Origin: an uncultured Clostridia bacterium
GTDB taxonomy: Bacteria; Bacillota; Clostridia; Christensenellales; Borkfalkiaceae
Reading direction: 5' to 3'
NCBI GenBank assembly: GCA_904419075.1
Contig: CAJFQM010000005.1
Coordinates: 81,756-145,755 of the forward strand
Length of the DNA stretch: 64,000 bases
Shown here: positions 51,176 through 59,868 of the stretch, one piece after another
Layout: each line of letters begins with the position of its first letter
How positions within the stretch are numbered: the first letter of the stretch is position 1
Translations under genes and position numbers: made by a program
The notes under the pieces: model-generated
Told to the model about the DNA's origin: nothing
The model's input: the letters and a program-made list of their open reading frames with translations, nothing else
Databases searched by the model: none

Positions 51176-52000
51176 ATGAAAAAGACGGCAGTTGTCGGTC
51201 TCGGGATTATCGGCGGCTCGATTTGCAGGGCTTTGAGAAAAGCGGGATGTTTCGTCGCGGGCAGCGACCTCGACGGAATGACCCTTTCCTACGCCAAAAA
51301 TCAAGGCTATATTCAAGAGGAAGCCGAAAATCTTACGGAGTACGACGCGGTTTTTTTGGCCGTACCGCCTCGCGCGGCGATCGCTTTGCTGGAATCGGCG
51401 GAGTTCAAAGAAGGAGCATTTGTGGCAGACGTCTGCGGGATTAAGGCGGAGATAGAACGGGCGGTATTCTCCGCTCCCCGCCGTTATCGGTATATAGGTT
51501 TGCATCCGATGGCGGGAAAGGAAACCAGCGGAATTCTTTCTTCTTCGGCGGAGATGTTTGACGGGGCAAACCTCATCGTCACCGTTTCCCCGAAAACGGA
51601 TAAAAGTGCGATCGAAGAAGCTTTGGACTACGCGAGGATGATGAACTTCGGCAGGATTACCGAATGTACCGCCGAAGAACACGATAAGAGAATCGCGCTG
51701 ACATCCCAACTTGCACACCTCGTTTCCAGTGCCTATGTAAAAAGTCCTTCGGCACGGGGATGCGAGGGATTTACCGGCGGAAGTTTTCAGGATATGACTC
51801 GTATTGCGGGGGTCGATGAACGAATTTGGTCTCAGCTGTATCTTTATAACCGTGCCAATATTTTGACTGAACTTGACTGTCTCATCGAGAATTTGAAAGT
51901 ATACAGAGATGCCGTTTTTCAAGGAGACGAAGTGACTTTATCGGCCGAGTTGAAAGCCGGAAGATTGTTGCGCGAAGAAATAAAAAGCGGGAAAGAGTGA
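51176..52000 (+). CDS. tyrA: Prephenate dehydrogenase
   Basis: TyrA oxidises prephenate to 4-hydroxyphenylpyruvate with NAD, towards tyrosine. The 274-aa protein has the Rossmann start KKTAVVGLGIIGGSICRALR and the catalytic HPMAGKETSG with its histidine near residue 112. It lacks a fused chorismate mutase or ACT domain. It follows fprA closely. Prephenate is also the source of the cofactor used by TrhP-type proteins such as that at 16474, although the genes are far apart. Confidence 0.95.
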   Translation: MKKTAVVGLGIIGGSICRALRKAGCFVAGSDLDGMTLSYAKNQGYIQEEAENLTEYDAVFLAVPPRAAIALLESAEFKEGAFVADVCGIKAEIERAVFSAPRRYRYIGLHPMAGKETSGILSSSAEMFDGANLIVTVSPKTDKSAIEEALDYARMMNFGRITECTAEEHDKRIALTSQLAHLVSSAYVKSPSARGCEGFTGGSFQDMTRIAGVDERIWSQLYLYNRANILTELDCLIENLKVYRDAVFQGDEVTLSAELKAGRLLREEIKSGKE

Positions 52001-52039
52001 TTTTTTTGTATTCTTTTCAAAAAATATTGCATAATAGGG

Positions 52040-52068
52040 TTTACTTTTTTCATAAACTTTGTTATAAT
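52040..52068 (+). promoter_or_regulatory. Sigma-A promoter of the DUF1934-MBL-rho operon
   Basis: TTTACT and TATAAT are separated by 17 nt, 41 bp before the DUF1934 gene. Confidence 0.75.
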
Positions 52069-52109
52069 AGAAGTGTTAAAGTAAAAAATAATCGGCAGTA
52101 ATCGAAATT

Positions 52110-52511
52110 ATGCAACCTTGTTTTCTAAAAATCGTGACCGTAATCGACGGAGAAGAGAGCATCTTTTCAAAAGAAGCGGAAATGGAACTCTTTCCTCAAT
52201 CCGCAAAACTGCGATATTTTGAAAACGGGGGAAGAGTAAGTCTCTGCATTTCTGACGGACAGGTTGCCGTTGAACGGGAGGGAGATTATATTTTGAGGCT
52301 CCTCTTAAAAGAAGGCGGGAGAAACCGAGGAATCATCGGACTTCCGGGCGCGGAAGGAGAAGTGGAGACGATAACGCATAAAATCGGATTTGCAATCAAA
52401 AAAAATTCGCTGTTGATGTCGATGAAATATACCTTGCTGTTTGACAGCGGAAAACAAGAGATGCATTTGAGACTTGTCGCGCGAAGCAAAAAAATTTCGG
52501 AGGAACAATGA
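52110..52511 (+). CDS. DUF1934 beta-barrel protein (YwiB-like)
   Basis: The 133-aa protein is mostly beta strand, and matches the DUF1934/YwiB group of calycin-like barrels, found in Bacillota and often near argS or rho. It has no signal peptide, so it acts in the cytoplasm, perhaps as a small-molecule binder. The late stretch ITHKIGFAIKKNSLLMSMKY is the family's recognisable part. The ribosome site is weak. Its stop overlaps the MBL gene's ATG by 4 nt. Confidence 0.85.
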   Translation: MQPCFLKIVTVIDGEESIFSKEAEMELFPQSAKLRYFENGGRVSLCISDGQVAVEREGDYILRLLLKEGGRNRGIIGLPGAEGEVETITHKIGFAIKKNSLLMSMKYTLLFDSGKQEMHLRLVARSKKISEEQ

Positions 52512-53161
52512 AAATCCAGTATTTGGGACATTCGTGTTTCAAATTGACCGAGAGTACGGGGACGACGATTGTCACAGACCCTTATAAAGGTATCGGGTAC
52601 GATTTGCCCAAAGGTCTCACGGCGGATGCCGTGACGGTAAGTCACGGTCACTTCGATCACAATAACATCGGAGCAATCGGCGGACATCCCCGCGTAATCG
52701 ATAAAGAAGGCTTCTATGAATTGCCGGGCGTGGAAATCACGGGAATCAGAAGCTATCACGATAACGAAGGCGGTCGGCAGAGAGGAGAGAATATCATATA
52801 TAAATTCCGTATGGACGGATTGGAAGTATGCCACATGGGCGATTTGGGCGAGGAGTGTTCTTCGGAACTTTTGGAAATGTTGCTCCCCGTACACATTCTT
52901 CTTATTCCCGTGGGCGGAACCTATACAATAGACGGAAAACAGGCGAAAGAATACGTAGACAGAATGATGCCGGAGATCGTTATTCCCATGCATTATAAAA
53001 CGCGCAGTCTTTCGCTCGATCTTGATAAAGCGGATAATTTCCTCGACTTATTCGACGATGACGAAACGGAAATCAGTCATAGAGATGTCTTGGAATTTTC
53101 CCGCGACGATTTGACGGAAGAAAAAACAAAAATAATCTTAATGGAGAGGGCTAAACATTGA
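52508..53161 (+). CDS. MBL-fold metal-dependent hydrolase (UPF0173 type)
   Basis: The 217-aa protein is a metallo-beta-lactamase-fold hydrolase with HGHFDHNN near residue 48 and later ligands in CHMGDLGEE near 111 and PMHYKTRS near 180. The overall pattern MKIQYLGHSCFKL is that of the UPF0173/YtkL group, whose substrate is unknown. It overlaps the DUF1934 gene by 4 nt and rho by 1 nt, so all three should be made together. Confidence 0.92.
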   Translation: MKIQYLGHSCFKLTESTGTTIVTDPYKGIGYDLPKGLTADAVTVSHGHFDHNNIGAIGGHPRVIDKEGFYELPGVEITGIRSYHDNEGGRQRGENIIYKFRMDGLEVCHMGDLGEECSSELLEMLLPVHILLIPVGGTYTIDGKQAKEYVDRMMPEIVIPMHYKTRSLSLDLDKADNFLDLFDDDETEISHRDVLEFSRDDLTEEKTKIILMERAKH

Positions 53162-54660
53162 TGAACGAACGCGCTTTGGACGAACTCAAACAAGCTTACA
53201 CCGAATATCTTTCCACTTTGAGTATTGGCAGTTTACGCTCGGTCGGAAGGCATGTCGGCGTCAATCAGTCTACTTTGAAAAAGAAGGGAGCACTGGTAAA
53301 AGATATCGTAGAAATCCTGATCGGCAATGTTCCTCCCGCCGCCAAGACAAATCGGGGTGCTCCTGTCAAGGATGCTTATATCGATCCGAAAATATTCAGC
53401 AAGTTGGACGAAATAAAATTCCTTTATCTTTCCGGAATCAGCGAAGACGATACGGAGGTGAATATTCCCGAAGCTGCGGAAAAGCAGGAGGAGGTGACGG
53501 ATAACGTCATCGACTTTCGTTCCCCGGAATATGAATCTCAACAGGGATATTTTGAACAAGAAATCTACACCGGACAGCTGGAAACGATAAACGGAGTATC
53601 TTCTTTATTGCCGCTTAACGGCCGTGATGCCTCAGCCGAGAAAATAATCGTTACGGTTTCCGAAATAAAGAAACATGATTTACGCGACGGCGATATAATC
53701 GTTTGCCACGCGGAAAAACGTCACGCCGCACTTGTCGCTACGGAAATTCTTTCCGTCAACAGTCTGCCCGTCAGCGAAGAAAAGCGTTCTCGCTTTGAAC
53801 TCAGCGAGGTTTGCTATCCCGATCAGCGCATTTCTTTCTATTCGGAAAAATTCAATTCTTCCGCATTGAAATATATCGATTGGCTGATTCCTTTCGGAAA
53901 AGGTCAGCGCGGAGTCATAACTTCTTCTCCGAAAGCGGGGAAGACCATGTTGCTCAAAGAGGTCGCAAAAGCGGTTTCCGAGGAACACCCCGATATCCGT
54001 CTGCTGGTATTGCTTACCGATCAATCCCCGGAAGCGGTCGGAGAGTTCAGAAAGGTTGTTCCGAAAGCAGATTTTATTTATACCACTTATGACGATGAGG
54101 CCGAAACCCATGTCTTTGCCGCTGATTTTCTCTTGAAACGCGCGAAAAGGTTTGCCGAAATGGGAATGGATGTTCTTGTGCTCGTCGATTCTCTTACGGC
54201 CTTGGCGCACGCCTATAACGAAACGGAAACTTCTTCGGGCGGGAAGACGCTTTCTTGCGGATTGGAAAGTAAGACGCTCCATTATATCAAGAAATTTTTC
54301 GGCTCGGCGAGATGTCTCGCTCAAGGCGGTTCTCTCGCCATTCTCGGAACGCTTTCCGTCGATACCGGCAATCCCATGGACGATATTTTGGCCGGTGAGT
54401 TGCTTGGCGCGGCCAATTCTGAAATCCGTCTGAGCGATTCGCTCATTGCCAAAAATATATTTCCCGCCATCGACGTGGAACATTCTCAGACAAAGCGCAG
54501 TGATCTGCTCTTAAATCCGGACGAATTGAAATGCGAAACGTTCATTCGCAATCGTTATCTTTCGTCCTTTGATTCCGAGGCTTTGGCTCTGCTTATGGAA
54601 AAGAGTTCGAGTTCCGCTCAGCTTTGTAAAGCAGCTTCCGCTGCCGTCAAGGAAAAATAA
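53161..54660 (+). CDS. rho: Divergent transcription termination factor Rho-like ATPase
   Basis: The 499-aa protein aligns along the Rho family: a SAP-like N-terminus (residues 20-60), an OB-fold region (residues 135-200), and the RecA-like core with an intact P-loop SPKAGKT (256-262) and Walker B Asp343. Many otherwise conserved residues are changed. The segment LIDERPEE of E. coli reads LTDQSPEA here (catalytic Glu to Gln288, Arg to Ser289); SITRLARAYN is SLTALAHAYN (Arg to Ala347); the R-loop KGTGN is LGAAN (Lys to Leu415); LSR is LSD426; and the arginine-finger region YNRSGTR is VEHSQTK (Arg to His441). The RNA-binding GFGFLR is also lost. It may be slow, inactive or repurposed. Confidence 0.9.
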   Translation: MNERALDELKQAYTEYLSTLSIGSLRSVGRHVGVNQSTLKKKGALVKDIVEILIGNVPPAAKTNRGAPVKDAYIDPKIFSKLDEIKFLYLSGISEDDTEVNIPEAAEKQEEVTDNVIDFRSPEYESQQGYFEQEIYTGQLETINGVSSLLPLNGRDASAEKIIVTVSEIKKHDLRDGDIIVCHAEKRHAALVATEILSVNSLPVSEEKRSRFELSEVCYPDQRISFYSEKFNSSALKYIDWLIPFGKGQRGVITSSPKAGKTMLLKEVAKAVSEEHPDIRLLVLLTDQSPEAVGEFRKVVPKADFIYTTYDDEAETHVFAADFLLKRAKRFAEMGMDVLVLVDSLTALAHAYNETETSSGGKTLSCGLESKTLHYIKKFFGSARCLAQGGSLAILGTLSVDTGNPMDDILAGELLGAANSEIRLSDSLIAKNIFPAIDVEHSQTKRSDLLLNPDELKCETFIRNRYLSSFDSEALALLMEKSSSSAQLCKAASAAVKEK

Positions 54661-54689
54661 GAGATTAGAATTAAAACAGAAAAATATGA

Positions 54690-54721
54690 AGATAACGGCC
54701 TGTTTTTGGCCGTTATTTTTT
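54690..54721 (+). terminator. Intrinsic terminator after rho
   Basis: ATAACGGCC pairs with GGCCGTTAT across TGTTTTT, followed by TTTTT. Confidence 0.9.
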
Positions 54722-54836
54722 GCGAAAAAAGCGAAATTATTTGATTTTCGAAACACAAAAAACAAATTTTAAGTTTTTTTTCTTAAAAAAGACCGTTATC
54801 GACGATTTTGCGTTTTTCGGTTATAAGTTTTTTCTA

Positions 54837-54955
54837 TACAATATCTTGTGCAATCCTCTTGACTTTACCACAAGATGTGGTATAATATAAAGGCACCGAT
54901 TGAGAAGACACAATATCTTGTGTTAAAAATCAAAATATGGCACAATATATTGTGG
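54837..54955 (+). promoter_or_regulatory. Four NrdR-box-like palindromes controlling nrdDG
   Basis: The sites are TACAATATCTTGTGCA (54837-54852), CCACAAGATGTGG (54868-54880), ACACAATATCTTGTGT (54908-54923) and GCACAATATATTGTGG (54940-54955). All resemble the NrdR box, consensus near ACACwATATwTwGTGT, and flank or overlap the promoter. NrdR is the ATP/dATP-sensing repressor of ribonucleotide reductase genes. Its gene is not in the window. Confidence 0.85.
54859..54886 (+). promoter_or_regulatory. Sigma-A promoter of nrdD-nrdG
   Basis: TTGACT and TATAAT are separated by 16 nt. The second NrdR-like palindrome fills the spacer, so a bound repressor would block the polymerase directly. Confidence 0.85.
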
Positions 54956-54999
54956 TGGAGTCTCTTGGGATCAATGGAAAGAAAAAGAGGGTGAAGGCT

Positions 55000-57174
55000 A
55001 TGAAAATTATTAAAAGAAGCGGACAAGAAGCGATCTTTGATGAAGAGAAAATCGTCAACGCCGTAAGAAAGGCGAATAAAGAGGTAAATGAAGTCGCTCG
55101 CATTTCCGAAGATCAGATCCGTGGTCTTGCGGACGACGTAATGAAAGAATGTTCGCAGATGGGGCGTTCCGTCAATGTGGAAGAAATCCAGGATATGGTA
55201 GAAAATCGCCTGATGGATATGAAGGCCTTTGTTCTTGCGCGTAAATATATTACGTATCGTTATTCCCGCGCCCTCGTCAGGAAATCGAATACGACGGACG
55301 CGCAGATTCTTACGCTGATCGAGTGTAACAATGAAGAGGTAAAGCAGGAAAATTCCAACAAGAATCCTACGGTAAACAGCGTTCAGCGGGACTATATGGC
55401 GGGGGAAGTTTCCAAGGACCTCACTCGGCGTATTCTTTTACCCGAAGACATCGTCGCCGCTCACGACCAGGGAATTATTCATTTTCATGATGCGGATTAT
55501 TTTGCGCAGCATATGCATAACTGTGACCTTGTCAATCTCGAAGACATGTTACAGAACGGGACGGTAATTTCGGGGACGCTTATCGAGAAACCCCATAGTT
55601 TTTCGACTGCCTGCAATATCGCTACGCAGATTATCGCACAGGTAGCCTCCAACCAATACGGAGGACAGAGCATCTCTTTGACGCATCTTGCGCCTTTTGT
55701 AGACGTCAGCAGAAAGAAAATCAGAAAAGAGGTCGCCGAAGAATTAGCTGAGGTGGGCGTTTCCGACGAAACGCATATTGCCAAAATCGCCGAGAAGCGT
55801 CTGCGCGACGAAGTTCGCAAGGGAATACAGATGATTCAATATCAGGTAGTTACCCTTTTGACGACCAACGGACAGGCGCCTTTCGTGACGGTATTCATGT
55901 ATCTGAACGAAGCGCGTTCCGCGCAGGAAAAATCCGATTTGGCTCTCATTATCGAAGAGACGCTCAAACAGAGAATTCAAGGGGTCAAGAACGAATCGGG
56001 CGTATGGATTACGCCGGCGTTTCCCAAACTCATTTATGTCTTGGAACCCGACAATATTTCCGAGGGTCAGCCCTATTGGTATTTGACGGAGCTCGCGGCC
56101 AAATGTACGGCGAAGCGCATGGTTCCCGATTATATTTCCGAAAAGAAGATGCTGGAATATAAAATAGATAAGAACGGGGAAGGCCATTGTTATACCTGTA
56201 TGGGCTGCCGGAGTTTTCTGACGCCTTATGTCGACGAGAATGGCAAGCCGAAGTATTACGGCCGTTTTAATCAGGGAGTCGTAACCATCAATTTGGTCGA
56301 TGTTGCGTTGTCTTCGGGCGGAAACGAAAAGAAATTCTGGGAAATTTTTGACGAAAGGCTCGAACTTTGTTATCGGGCACTCATGTATCGCCACAACAGG
56401 CTGAAAGGAACCGTTTCCGATGCGGCGCCTATTCTTTGGCAGTATGGAGCGCTCGCCCGCTTGAAGAAAGGGGAGACGATCGATAAGCTTCTCTACGGAG
56501 GATATTCGACGATTTCTTTGGGCTATGCGGGGCTTTATGAGTGTACGAAATACATGACGGGCAAGTCGCATACGGACGAAGAAGCAAAACCTTTCGCATT
56601 AGCCGTAATGCAGCACATGAACGATAAATGCAAAGAGTGGAAAGCCAAGGAAAATATAGACTTTTCTCTTTACGGCACGCCGTTGGAGAGCACTACGTAT
56701 AAGTTTGCAAAATGCTTGCAGAATCGTTTCGGAATTATTCCCGGAGTCACGGATAAGAACTATATTACCAACAGTTATCATGTGCATGTCAGCGAGAAGA
56801 TCGACGCCTTTACAAAGCTGAAATTTGAAAGTGAGTTTCAACAACTTTCTCCCGGCGGGGCAATCAGTTATGTCGAAGTTCCCAATATGCAGAATAATTT
56901 GCCCGCAGTGCTCGCGGTCATGAAGTTCATCTATGAAAATATCATGTATGCGGAGCTCAATACCAAGAGCGATTTCTGTCAGGTTTGCGGCTATGACGGA
57001 GAAATTGTAATCGTCACGGACGAAAACGGCAAACTTGTATGGGAATGCCCCAATTGCGGCAATCGCGATCAATCGAAGATGAATGTCGCAAGGCGTACCT
57101 GCGGATATATCGGAACGCAGTTCTGGAATCAGGGCAGAACGCAGGAAATTAAGGACAGAGTCCTGCACTTATAA
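55000..57174 (+). CDS. nrdD: Anaerobic ribonucleoside-triphosphate reductase
   Basis: NrdD makes dNTPs without oxygen using a glycyl radical. The 724-aa protein starts at the ATG at 55000 (MKIIKRSGQEAIFDEEKIVN), the opening of the ATP-cone; the frame is open 21 codons upstream, but those codons overlap an NrdR-like operator. The zinc site is CQVCGYDGEIV and CPNCGN, and the radical glycine is in RRTCGYIGTQFWNQGR near the end. It is followed after 6 bp by its activase nrdG. Confidence 0.98.
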   Translation: MKIIKRSGQEAIFDEEKIVNAVRKANKEVNEVARISEDQIRGLADDVMKECSQMGRSVNVEEIQDMVENRLMDMKAFVLARKYITYRYSRALVRKSNTTDAQILTLIECNNEEVKQENSNKNPTVNSVQRDYMAGEVSKDLTRRILLPEDIVAAHDQGIIHFHDADYFAQHMHNCDLVNLEDMLQNGTVISGTLIEKPHSFSTACNIATQIIAQVASNQYGGQSISLTHLAPFVDVSRKKIRKEVAEELAEVGVSDETHIAKIAEKRLRDEVRKGIQMIQYQVVTLLTTNGQAPFVTVFMYLNEARSAQEKSDLALIIEETLKQRIQGVKNESGVWITPAFPKLIYVLEPDNISEGQPYWYLTELAAKCTAKRMVPDYISEKKMLEYKIDKNGEGHCYTCMGCRSFLTPYVDENGKPKYYGRFNQGVVTINLVDVALSSGGNEKKFWEIFDERLELCYRALMYRHNRLKGTVSDAAPILWQYGALARLKKGETIDKLLYGGYSTISLGYAGLYECTKYMTGKSHTDEEAKPFALAVMQHMNDKCKEWKAKENIDFSLYGTPLESTTYKFAKCLQNRFGIIPGVTDKNYITNSYHVHVSEKIDAFTKLKFESEFQQLSPGGAISYVEVPNMQNNLPAVLAVMKFIYENIMYAELNTKSDFCQVCGYDGEIVIVTDENGKLVWECPNCGNRDQSKMNVARRTCGYIGTQFWNQGRTQEIKDRVLHL

Positions 57175-57180
57175 TCGCCT

Positions 57181-57708
57181 ATGAATTACGCCGAGATTAA
57201 ATGGACGGACATCGCGAACGGAGAGGGAGTGCGGATTTCTCTTTTCGTTTCGGGATGTACGCATCATTGTAAGAACTGTTTCAATCAAATAGCTTGGGAT
57301 TTCAATTACGGGCGTCCTTTTGACGAAGACATTCAAAGGGAGATTTTCGATAAGTTGGGCGCATCGTATATTGCGGGGCTGTCTCTGCTCGGCGGAGAAC
57401 CGTTGGAACCTCAAAATCAGAAAGCGTTGCTTCCCTTTGTGAAAGAGGTGCGCGAAAAATATCCTGAGAAGACGATTTGGTGTTATACGGGTTATACGCT
57501 GAATCCGGAAACGGGAGAACTCTTTGAGAAAAATAAAAATACGGCGGCGACGAAAGAATTGATTTCTCTCTTTGACGTTTTGGTAGACGGTCCGTTCGTG
57601 GAAGAGCTGAAAAAAATAACGCTTCTGTTCCGCGGGTCGTCCAATCAACGGGTTCTCGACGTAAAAAAATCAATTTCGGAAAAAAAGCCTGTTCTATATC
57701 TTGATTAA
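57181..57708 (+). CDS. nrdG: Anaerobic ribonucleotide reductase activating protein
   Basis: NrdG is a radical SAM enzyme that makes the glycyl radical on NrdD. The 175-aa protein has the CxxxCxxC iron-sulfur motif in SGCTHHCKNCFN near residues 25-33 and the SAM-binding SLLGGEPLEP near 61. Length is normal. It ends the nrdDG unit, and a terminator that overlaps the next promoter follows. Confidence 0.97.
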   Translation: MNYAEIKWTDIANGEGVRISLFVSGCTHHCKNCFNQIAWDFNYGRPFDEDIQREIFDKLGASYIAGLSLLGGEPLEPQNQKALLPFVKEVREKYPEKTIWCYTGYTLNPETGELFEKNKNTAATKELISLFDVLVDGPFVEELKKITLLFRGSSNQRVLDVKKSISEKKPVLYLD

Positions 57709-57729
57709 TCGGAAAATACCTGCTATAAT
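57701..57729 (+). promoter_or_regulatory. Sigma-A promoter of the flavin-binding protein gene
   Basis: TTGATT overlaps the nrdG stop codon, and TATAAT lies after 17 nt, in the loop of the nrdDG terminator. Confidence 0.75.
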
Positions 57730-57745
57730 AGATAGCAGGTATTTT
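57713..57745 (+). terminator. Terminator of nrdDG, loop holding the next -10 box
   Basis: AAAATACCTGCTA pairs with TAGCAGGTATTTT (13 bp) across TAATAGA, then AATTTT. It ends nrdDG. Confidence 0.82.
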
Positions 57746-57766
57746 AATTTTGGAGGGGAAAATAAC

Positions 57767-58183
57767 ATGAGAAATCCCGAACAAACGATAGGCGCTTTAA
57801 TCGATAAATCTCCTTTGACGCAAATTTGCTATATTGACGCAGATGGTTATCCGATTACAAAAGCTATGCTTAAACCGAGAGAGCGTGAAGGAATAAAGAC
57901 TTTTTGGTTTTCCACGAACACGTCGTCCAATAAAGTAAAATGTTTTCTTCGTAACCCTAAATCGAGCATTTATTTTATCGATCGACGTTTTTTTCGGGGA
58001 ATAAGCTTGGCCGGATATGTCGAGGTCTTACAAACCGCGGAAGCCAAAAAACGAATTTGGAGAGAGGGAGATACAATGTACTACCCCGGAGGAATCGAAG
58101 ACCCTGATTATTGTGTGTTAAAATTTACGGCAAAAAAAGGACGTTATTACAGCAATTTTAAGTCGGAAGATTTTGAGCTTTAA
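57767..58183 (+). CDS. Pyridoxamine 5'-phosphate oxidase-like flavin-binding protein
   Basis: The 138-aa protein has the split-barrel fold of small PNPOx-like proteins that bind FMN or a related cofactor: residues 15-60 with CYIDADGYPITKAML, then FWFSTNTSSNKVKCF and the closing YSNFKSEDFEL. I start at the ATG at 57767, after GGAGGGG; the frame is open for 22 codons upstream, across the nrdDG terminator. It stands alone with its own promoter. Substrate unknown. Confidence 0.87.
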   Translation: MRNPEQTIGALIDKSPLTQICYIDADGYPITKAMLKPREREGIKTFWFSTNTSSNKVKCFLRNPKSSIYFIDRRFFRGISLAGYVEVLQTAEAKKRIWREGDTMYYPGGIEDPDYCVLKFTAKKGRYYSNFKSEDFEL

Positions 58184-58317
58184 AGGGAATTTATCTCCTT
58201 TTTTTTCTGTCGATGAGGATTCTCTTTTTAGAGTCGGAAGAAATATTTCCAAAATCGACGCGTCGGAAACCTTTTGTTTTGTATAATACATTTTTTGTTT
58301 GAAAGAGGAGGGGGGAT

Positions 58318-58407
58318 TTGAAAAAGAGGGCTCTCACGTGCGGGAACTGCGGAAAACGTATTTCTCGCGGGGAGGGATTTTTGTTCTTTTCGTGGAAAAA
58401 GAATTGA
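58318..58407 (+). CDS. Possible 29-aa CxxC microprotein
   Basis: A TTG start preceded by AGGAGGGGGG, the strongest ribosome site in the region, opens a 29-codon frame: MKKRALTCGNCGKRISRGEG and so on. The CGNC pair looks like half of a zinc ribbon. A TATAAT lies at 58282-58287 but no good -35 is present. It may be a real small protein or the remains of a longer one. Confidence 0.35.
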   Translation: MKKRALTCGNCGKRISRGEGFLFFSWKKN

Positions 58408-58477
58408 AAAATAAGGAAATCATAATCTTTGAGTATTCCGTTCGCCAAAATTGCAGAAATTACTAATGAGGATATAT

Positions 58478-59860
58478 ATGAATAAAGTTTTACAAAGTAC
58501 GGGAGCTTTCTGGAAGTCCGTAGATTGGAAGGCGCTCTTGAAGAATATTAGAGAATTTTTTAACAGCTATTCGTTCTATATTTTCGAGACGCTTGCAGCC
58601 TGTCTCTTCGTCGCAACGAGTCAGGAAGTCATCGGGGCGGTTTGTTTTGTGGCCCTTATTGCCGTTATTCTTTTGCTTTGCGACGACATTCTTCCGACGA
58701 CGCTGCCATTTCTGTTGATTTCTGCTTTTACGACGAATTGTTATGATTCTTTTGATACCTTCTTTCCCTATATTAAATATGTACCGGCCGTTGCTCTCTG
58801 TTTGATTTTCCACTTTATTTTTTATCGTAAACCCATGAAAACGGGGGAGAGCGCCTACGGCATTTTTGCCGTCGGAGTGGCCATCATGCTCGGGGGGATC
58901 GGGAATTTTTCTTTGAAAGAATACGCCATAGGCTCCTATTATATGCTGGGACTCGGATTTGGAATGCTGGCTATTTATTTTCTGATGAAGTCTCAGTTTT
59001 CCGTAAAACGGGATTACGATATCAGAACCCGTTTTTCCGTAATCATGACTTTTTTGGGCCTTTTATGCGTATTTATTATCGCATCGGGATATTATAAAAA
59101 TTATAAGGGAATTCCTACTTCCTATACCTTGGGCTTTTCTCGAAACAATATTTCTACACTTTTAATGTTTGCCATGCCGTTTCCGCTCTTTCTTGCATTA
59201 AAGCGCCCGTGGATGGCAATCCTTACTCCCGTATTCTATGCGGCGATTGCCGTCAGCACTTCACGGGGAGGACTTCTGTTCGGAAGCGTTGAAATTTTAG
59301 TTTGCTGTGCCTATTGGGTATTTTGCGGGAAAAAACGATTGTTCAGAACTTTGCTGTGTCTTGCGGCTTTGCTCCTGATATTCCTTTGTTTCGGGCGAAT
59401 CATTATCGATGTCATTCAGGATCGATTTCTCGCGGATGACGTCATTACCGGGGATGCTCGCTATGAAATGATGTTGCAGGCTATCGAGAAGTTCAAAAAG
59501 AACCCTTGGGTGGGCTTTGGGATACTCGATAACGATATCGTTTACGGCGAATATAAAAAGAAAGGTTCCATGGCATGGTATCATATGATGATTCCTCAAA
59601 TCATCGGCAGTATGGGCTTGGTCGGCGTAGCCGCGTATCTCTTTCAATTTATCGGCCGGGTAAAACTGATTTTCCGCAATTACTGTACGTGGTCTCTCTG
59701 TTTGGGTATTTCTTATCTCGGAATATTGATGATGAGCCAAGTAAATCCCGGCGAATTCTGTCCTTTGCCGTTTGAGCTTCTTACCGTTCTCTTGTTCATT
59801 TTACAGGAGCGAAGATTGGAAAATCCGTTATTGCCCTTAAAGGAAAAAAGACGCAGGTAA
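58478..59860 (+). CDS. Polytopic membrane protein, O-antigen ligase (Wzy_C) type
   Basis: The 460-aa protein has about ten to twelve hydrophobic spans and one extracytoplasmic loop (residues 290-370), where DARYEMMLQAIEKFKKNPW and VGFGILDND occur, as in the Wzy_C/O-antigen-ligase family that joins glycans outside the membrane. In Bacillota such proteins are associated with teichoic acid, capsule or glycan export. No glycosyltransferase is nearby. I start at the ATG at 58478, after GAGGA; the frame is open nine codons upstream. A terminator follows. Confidence 0.83.
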   Translation: MNKVLQSTGAFWKSVDWKALLKNIREFFNSYSFYIFETLAACLFVATSQEVIGAVCFVALIAVILLLCDDILPTTLPFLLISAFTTNCYDSFDTFFPYIKYVPAVALCLIFHFIFYRKPMKTGESAYGIFAVGVAIMLGGIGNFSLKEYAIGSYYMLGLGFGMLAIYFLMKSQFSVKRDYDIRTRFSVIMTFLGLLCVFIIASGYYKNYKGIPTSYTLGFSRNNISTLLMFAMPFPLFLALKRPWMAILTPVFYAAIAVSTSRGGLLFGSVEILVCCAYWVFCGKKRLFRTLLCLAALLLIFLCFGRIIIDVIQDRFLADDVITGDARYEMMLQAIEKFKKNPWVGFGILDNDIVYGEYKKKGSMAWYHMMIPQIIGSMGLVGVAAYLFQFIGRVKLIFRNYCTWSLCLGISYLGILMMSQVNPGEFCPLPFELLTVLLFILQERRLENPLLPLKEKRRR

Positions 59861-59868
59861 TTTTGAGA

